A DNA stretch of 64,000 bases, taken from NCBI RefSeq assembly GCF_004379255.2, contig NC_056033.1, positions 4,444,172 to 4,508,171 on the forward strand, given 5' to 3'. The stretch is from Salvia splendens. Taxonomy: Eukaryota; Streptophyta; Magnoliopsida; Lamiales; Lamiaceae. Shown piece by piece: positions 60,371 to 64,000 of the stretch. Position 1 is the stretch's first letter, and each line of letters begins with the position of its first letter. Made by a program: the position numbers and the translations under genes. The notes under the pieces were generated by a model, which searched no databases, was not told the origin of the DNA, and was given only the letters and a program-made list of their open reading frames with translations.

Positions 60371-61829
60371 GAGTTGTGATCATATGATAACCCCTAAATA
60401 TCGTAATAACCCTATAACTAAATCTGGACCACACATATTTCTAATCTTGTGGCTGAGATTCAAAGTTAGATTTACTTCATAAAAAAAAGGCGGAGGGGTA
60501 AATATGTCATTTCCCTCATTTAATTTCTGAATTTCGCCAAATATCACGTAAAATGATAAAATGATATATGTTAGGTTTATTGCATAGAATAATAGTTTCG
60601 CCGGATAGAATGATACTCTACTTCATAAAAAAAGGCGGAGGGGTAAATATGTCATTTCGCTCATTTAATTTCTGAATTTCGCCAAATATCACGTAAAATG
60701 ATAAAATGATATATGTTAGGTTTATTGCATAGAATGATAGTTTTGTCGGATAGAATGATACTCTGAGTTGATAAAATGATACTCTGAATTTCGCCAAATA
60801 TCACGTAAAATGATAAAATGATAAAATGATAGGTTTATTGCATAGAATGATAGTTTTGCAGGATAGAATGATACTCTGAGTTGATAAAATGATACTTTTG
60901 ACTGATTGATAAAATGATAAAATGATAGGTTTATTGCATAGAATGATAGTTTTGCCGGATAGAATGATACTTTGAGTTGATAAAATGATACTCTAAATGA
61001 TAAAATGATACTCTGAATTTCGCCAAATATCACGTAAAATGATAAAATGATAGGTTTATTGCATAGAATGATAGTTTTGCCGGATAGAATGATACTCTGA
61101 GTTGATAAAATGATACTCTTGACTAATAAAATGATACTCTGAAAATATCACGTAAAATGATAAAATGATAGGTTTATTGCATAAAATGATAGTTTTGTCG
61201 GATAGAATGATACTCTGAGTTGATAAAATGATACTTTTGACTGACTGATAAAATGATAAAATGATAGGTTTATTGCATAGAATGATAGTTTTGCCGGATA
61301 GAATGATAGTTTTTGCCGGATAGAATGATAGTTTTTGCCGGATAGAATGATAGTTTTGCCGGATAGAATGATAGTTTTACCGGATAGAATGATAGTTTTT
61401 GCCGGATAGAATGATAGTATATGTTAGGTTTACATCATACAATGATAGTTTTGTCGGATAGAATGATACTCTGAGTTGATAAAATGATACTTTTGACTGA
61501 TAAAATGATACTCACAGCAGATAGAATGATACTTTGAGTTGATAAAATGATACCTTTGTCGGAAAGAATGATAGTTTTGCCGGATAGAATGATACTCTAA
61601 GTTGATAAAATGATACTTTTGGCTTATAATGATAGTTTCGTCATTTTTTAGGTCGAAGTATCATTTTATCGGCTGTGAAATTAAATGAGCGAAATGACAG
61701 TTTTACCCCTCCGCCTTTTTTTATGAAGTAAATCTAAGTTTGAATCTCAACCGCGTGATTTTAAAAATGTGCGGTCCAGATTTAGTTATAGGGTTATTAC
61801 GATATTTAGGGGTTATCAATATAACGCAC

Positions 61830-61834
<5 letters not shown>
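60371..61834. mobile_element. TA-tract-flanked element D with long inverted repeats
   Basis: Left arm (60371-60534) and right arm (about 61666-61834) are inverted copies. Both read TAACCCCTAAATATCGTAATAACC, then ACTAAATCTGGACC.., and GGCGGAGGGGTAAA.. inward. (TA)n tracts lie at 60346-60370 and 61835-61873. The interior is a repeat array. Confidence 0.85.
60535..61665. repeat. GATAAAATGATA-type array
   Basis: About 1.1 kb made almost entirely of GATARAATGATA words in higher-order units. A typical unit is GGTTTATTGCATAGAATGATAG, TTTTGCCGGATAGAATGATAC, TCTGAGTTGATAAAATGATAC. A run of GCCGGATAGAATGATAGTTTT units (61298-61420) shows local expansion. Open frames here are repeat artefacts. Confidence 0.92.

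Positions 61835-61873
<39 letters not shown>
61835..61873. repeat. (TA)n microsatellite between elements D and E
   Basis: About 20 TA dinucleotides followed directly by GGGTAGTGATCTATGGCAAA. Confidence 0.95.
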
Positions 61874-61880
<7 letters not shown>

Positions 61881-62069
61881 TGATCTATGGCAAACACCCC
61901 TTAAGCAAATAACTAGAGAACAAATCACAACCACAAGATCAAGAAAATCAAGGGCTAGTATTAATACATGTAATTTTCTAATTTAAGGAGAAATTAGTTC
62001 CCTCAATCATAAAGTTACTCCACAATAACAAGGCGGGGGTATAATTGTCACTTCACATATAAAATTGAA

Positions 62070-62509
62070 ATGGCGTCGGTCGCTCAATTCCAGGCTCTCT
62101 TCGTCCCCTCAAACTCGATCAAAAAATCATCCTTGAATGGCGGAAACGCATTCTTCGGCTCATCAATCTCTTTGCGCTGTGAAATTCAGAAAATCAGACA
62201 GAGAAAACAGCTGACGGTGGTCGTTGCCGTCGGAGATGTCTCAGCCGACGGGGCTGTGTATCTAATAGACGGCGCCGCCGCGGTTGGAGAGAGACTTTCA
62301 CGGATTGGGAGAAGTGCGTGGAGGAAGGGGAGAAGAACAAAGAGGATATCGTGGAGAAATGCGTTCAGGCGACTTCGGCGTTGAGGAAGTGTATGGAGGC
62401 GCATTCAGATTACTATGCGCCGCTGCTCGATGCGGAGGAGGCGGTGATGAAGCAGATAGAGGAGGAAGAGAAATCAGATGATTTTGAGAAGAAGGAAGCA
62501 CTTTGATTT
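62070..62509 (+). pseudogene. Chimeric fragment: plastid-protein-like N terminus joined to GCK-domain C terminus
   Basis: From ATG 62070 the sequence reads MASVAQFQALFVPSNSIKKS, then SLRCEIQ..KQLTVVVAVGDVSADGAVYLI. This is Ser-rich and acid-poor, like a chloroplast transit peptide and the start of a plastid protein. Near 62275 it is joined to a segment that reads in a different frame: ETFTDWEKCVEEGEKNKEDI, then VEKCVQATSALRKCMEAHSD and YYAPLLDAEEAVMKQIEEE, ending EKKEAL and TGA (62507 region). This second part resembles the plant GCK domain (paired cysteines, EWEKC..KC..L+KCM.AH.DYY). The two parts are not in frame, so no intact fusion protein is encoded from the 62070 ATG. The 62318 ATG could start a 62-aa GCK fragment. 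Confidence 0.65.
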
Positions 62510-62667
62510 TGACTCTGAGATTGATTTTGATTTTTAGCGTTTCGTGATAGGAAATTGCTCTATCTAGAATAAACAACATTGGATATTTGGGTGCGAAACT
62601 GTTGATTTTCACATTGATTTCTTAATCTTTGTGATGTTTTGTTGTTCAATGAAGTGCCTATTTCTTA

Positions 62668-63376
62668 AACAAGAGTGAAGTAAAATCTGAGTAAGAGTGA
62701 TGTGTTTTGTGAACAAGAGTGAAGTAAAATCTGAGTAAGAGTGATGTGTTTTGTGAACAAGAGTGAAGTAAAATCTGAGTAAGAGTGATGTGTTTTGTGA
62801 ACAAGAGTGAAGTAAAATCTGAGTAAGAGTGATGTGTTTTGTGAACAAGAGTGAAGTAAAATCTGAGTAAGAGTGATGTGTTTTGTGAACAAGAGTGAAG
62901 TAAAATCTAAGTAAGAGTGATGTGTTTTGTGAACAAGAGTGAAGTAAAATCTGAGTAAGAGTGATGTGTTTTGTGAACAAGAGTGACGTAAAATCTGAGT
63001 AAGAGTGATGTGTTTTGTAAACAAGAGTGAAGTAAAATCACAATAAGAGTGATGTGTTTTGTAAACAAGAGTGAAGTAAAATCTTAATAAGAGTGATGTG
63101 TTTTGTAAACAAGAGTGAAGTAAAATCGTAATAAGAGTGATGTGTTTTGTAAACAAGAGTGAAGTAAAATCGTAATAAGAGTGATGTGTTTTGTAAACAA
63201 GAGTGAAGTAAAATCATAATAAGAGTGATGTGTTTTGCAAATAACAGTGAAGTAAAATCATAATAAGAGTGATGCGTTTTGTAAACAAGAGTGAAGTAAA
63301 ATCTTAATAAGAGTGATGTGTTTTGTAAAAAAGAGTGAAGTAAAATCACGCTAAGAGTGATGTGTTTTGTAAACAC
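62668..63376. repeat. 44-bp minisatellite, about 16 copies
   Basis: The unit AACAAGAGTGAAGTAAAATC + TGAGTAAGAGTGATGTGTTTTGTG repeats every 44 bp. The first ~8 copies are nearly identical (TCTGAGTAAG, TTTTGTG). Later copies vary at one block (CACAATAAG, CGTAATAAG, CATAATAAG) and read TTTTGTA. Open frames on the other strand (MFTKHITLTQILLHS... repeats) are a by-product, since 3 units of 44 bp (132 bp) divide by three. Confidence 0.95.
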
Positions 63377-63661
63377 AACACTATAAGCATATACCCCCTA
63401 CATTTCTCTTCTCTATTGTTAATTCCACATCCATTTCAGCTACCTTTTTCATTGACTCCCCCATCTTTGCAAAATCACCCCAAATTTTTTAATCACTGCA
63501 CAAACTACTATGTTTCTTTCTGTTTAATTCAAACAGTAATGCAAAATAAAAACTCACTAGATCAGGATTACCAAAAGCACACATAATACCGTAAAACCCC
63601 CAATTATCAAAACACACATAAATAAAACTAAGAAAGATGAGTTAATCTCCTGAAAGCATTT

Positions 63662-63918
63662 AAACAGAAGCTTCAATTTCTAAATTTTTAACAGAGCTGC
63701 AGCAACATCAAGTAATTCAATTAAACGAGCAGAATCAAGTGTTTTCTAAGCTGAGCGGCGCGACGGCGAAGGCGGTTTCGGAGACTACGGTGGCGGAGGT
63801 GGCGGTGGCGCAGGTGGCGGTGGAAGAAGATCCGGTGAAATTGGAGGAATTTCTCAAAAAATCGGAGCTCATAATGAAATTGGAATTGATATCCAGATAC
63901 GTCAATTCCAGTTTATGA
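63662..63918 (+). pseudogene. Unidentified C-terminal coding fragment
   Basis: An open frame without ATG reads TEASISKFLTELQQHQVIQL, then NEQNQVFSKLSGATAKAVSE and VEEDPVKLEEFLKKSELIMK, ending LISRYVNSSL and TGA 63916-63918. AG precedes GAGCTGCAG at 63694, so it could be a final exon. GC content and codon pattern look coding (AAG/GCG-rich), unlike the surroundings. The family is not recognised. Confidence 0.45.
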
Positions 63919-64000
63919 ATTTCAAAGTAATTTCCTAAAATACCCTCAGCATATTTTCTATAATTAAAATAAATAATATTTATTCCATTAAGATGTGTGA

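Larger units (their letters stand above)
61874..64000. mobile_element. TA-tract-flanked element E carrying gene fragments (right end outside window)
   Basis: It begins GGGTAGTGATCTATGGCAAACACC after a (TA)n tract, like elements A-D, and has AGAGAACAAATCACAACCACAAGATC near the end. It contains coding fragments of at least two genes and a minisatellite. No matching right terminus was found before the window ends, so its extent is unknown and its status as one element is inference. Confidence 0.4.

Noticed and set aside
60722..61033. 103-aa open frame on the - strand
   Set aside because: It is a translation of the GATAAAATGATA array, with repetitive SFYPAKLSFYAINLSFYH text and no gene structure.
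62609..63376. Long open frames on the - strand (repeating MFTKHITL..LLHSC)
   Set aside because: They are translations of the 44-bp minisatellite; the frame stays open because three units (132 bp) contain no stop. There is no sign of a real gene.

Overview
This window is nuclear DNA of a eudicot plant. The genes have many small GT..AG introns, the intergenic DNA is AT-rich and full of MITEs, and every recognisable protein is a plant family member. The order cannot be proven from the sequence; nothing seen contradicts an asterid. No rRNA, tRNA, CRISPR array or bacterial-type operon was seen.

Region 1 (1-13.3 kb) is gene-dense. It holds a nucleoplasmin-fold FKBP prolyl isomerase (FKBP43-like, + strand, 13 exons, 667 aa). 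KU80, the DNA-end-binding subunit of the Ku heterodimer, follows on the - strand (12 exons, 691 aa) and converges on FKBP43. A cornichon-type ER cargo receptor (+ strand, 4 exons, 134 aa) is head-to-head with KU80 across about 0.93 kb. Region 2 (14-30 kb) is an accessory block. It contains several PIF/Harbinger elements with 3-bp target duplications, one with a decayed Myb-like ORF1 and another with a decayed transposase. It also contains an element with CCGGCGGTT-rich ends that carries a nested Mutator-like element with a 9-bp target duplication, plus nested MITEs.

Region 3 (30-39 kb) holds a DMR6-type 2-oxoglutarate dioxygenase (+ strand, 4 exons, 336 aa; salicylate catabolism and susceptibility family). 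It is followed by a Harbinger MITE, a doubtful DUF761-like ORF, and an AT-hook/PPC (AHL) DNA-binding protein (- strand, 5 exons, 318 aa). Region 4 (39.6-43.3 kb) holds another Harbinger-type element, a mosaic aspartate aminotransferase gene fragment and a MITE. Region 5 is a LOB-domain transcription factor (- strand, 43.8-45.1 kb, 182 aa). Region 6 (45-55 kb) is mostly gene-poor and studded with 200-260 bp Stowaway-like MITEs.

Region 7 (55.4-64 kb) is the most unusual part. At least five different elements each begin or end in a (TA)n tract and share a weak terminal motif. One carries about 1.1 kb of GATAAAATGATA-type repeats between long inverted repeats. Another contains a FAR1-related C-terminal fragment and an unidentified multi-exon gene remnant. 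The last one carries joined fragments of a plastid-protein-like N terminus and a GCK-domain C terminus, then a 44-bp minisatellite. The genes do not form a functional cluster; they are independent single genes separated by transposon-rich DNA. Gene models were built by hand from splice signals and phase. All six complete models close in frame, which is the main support for their exon boundaries.
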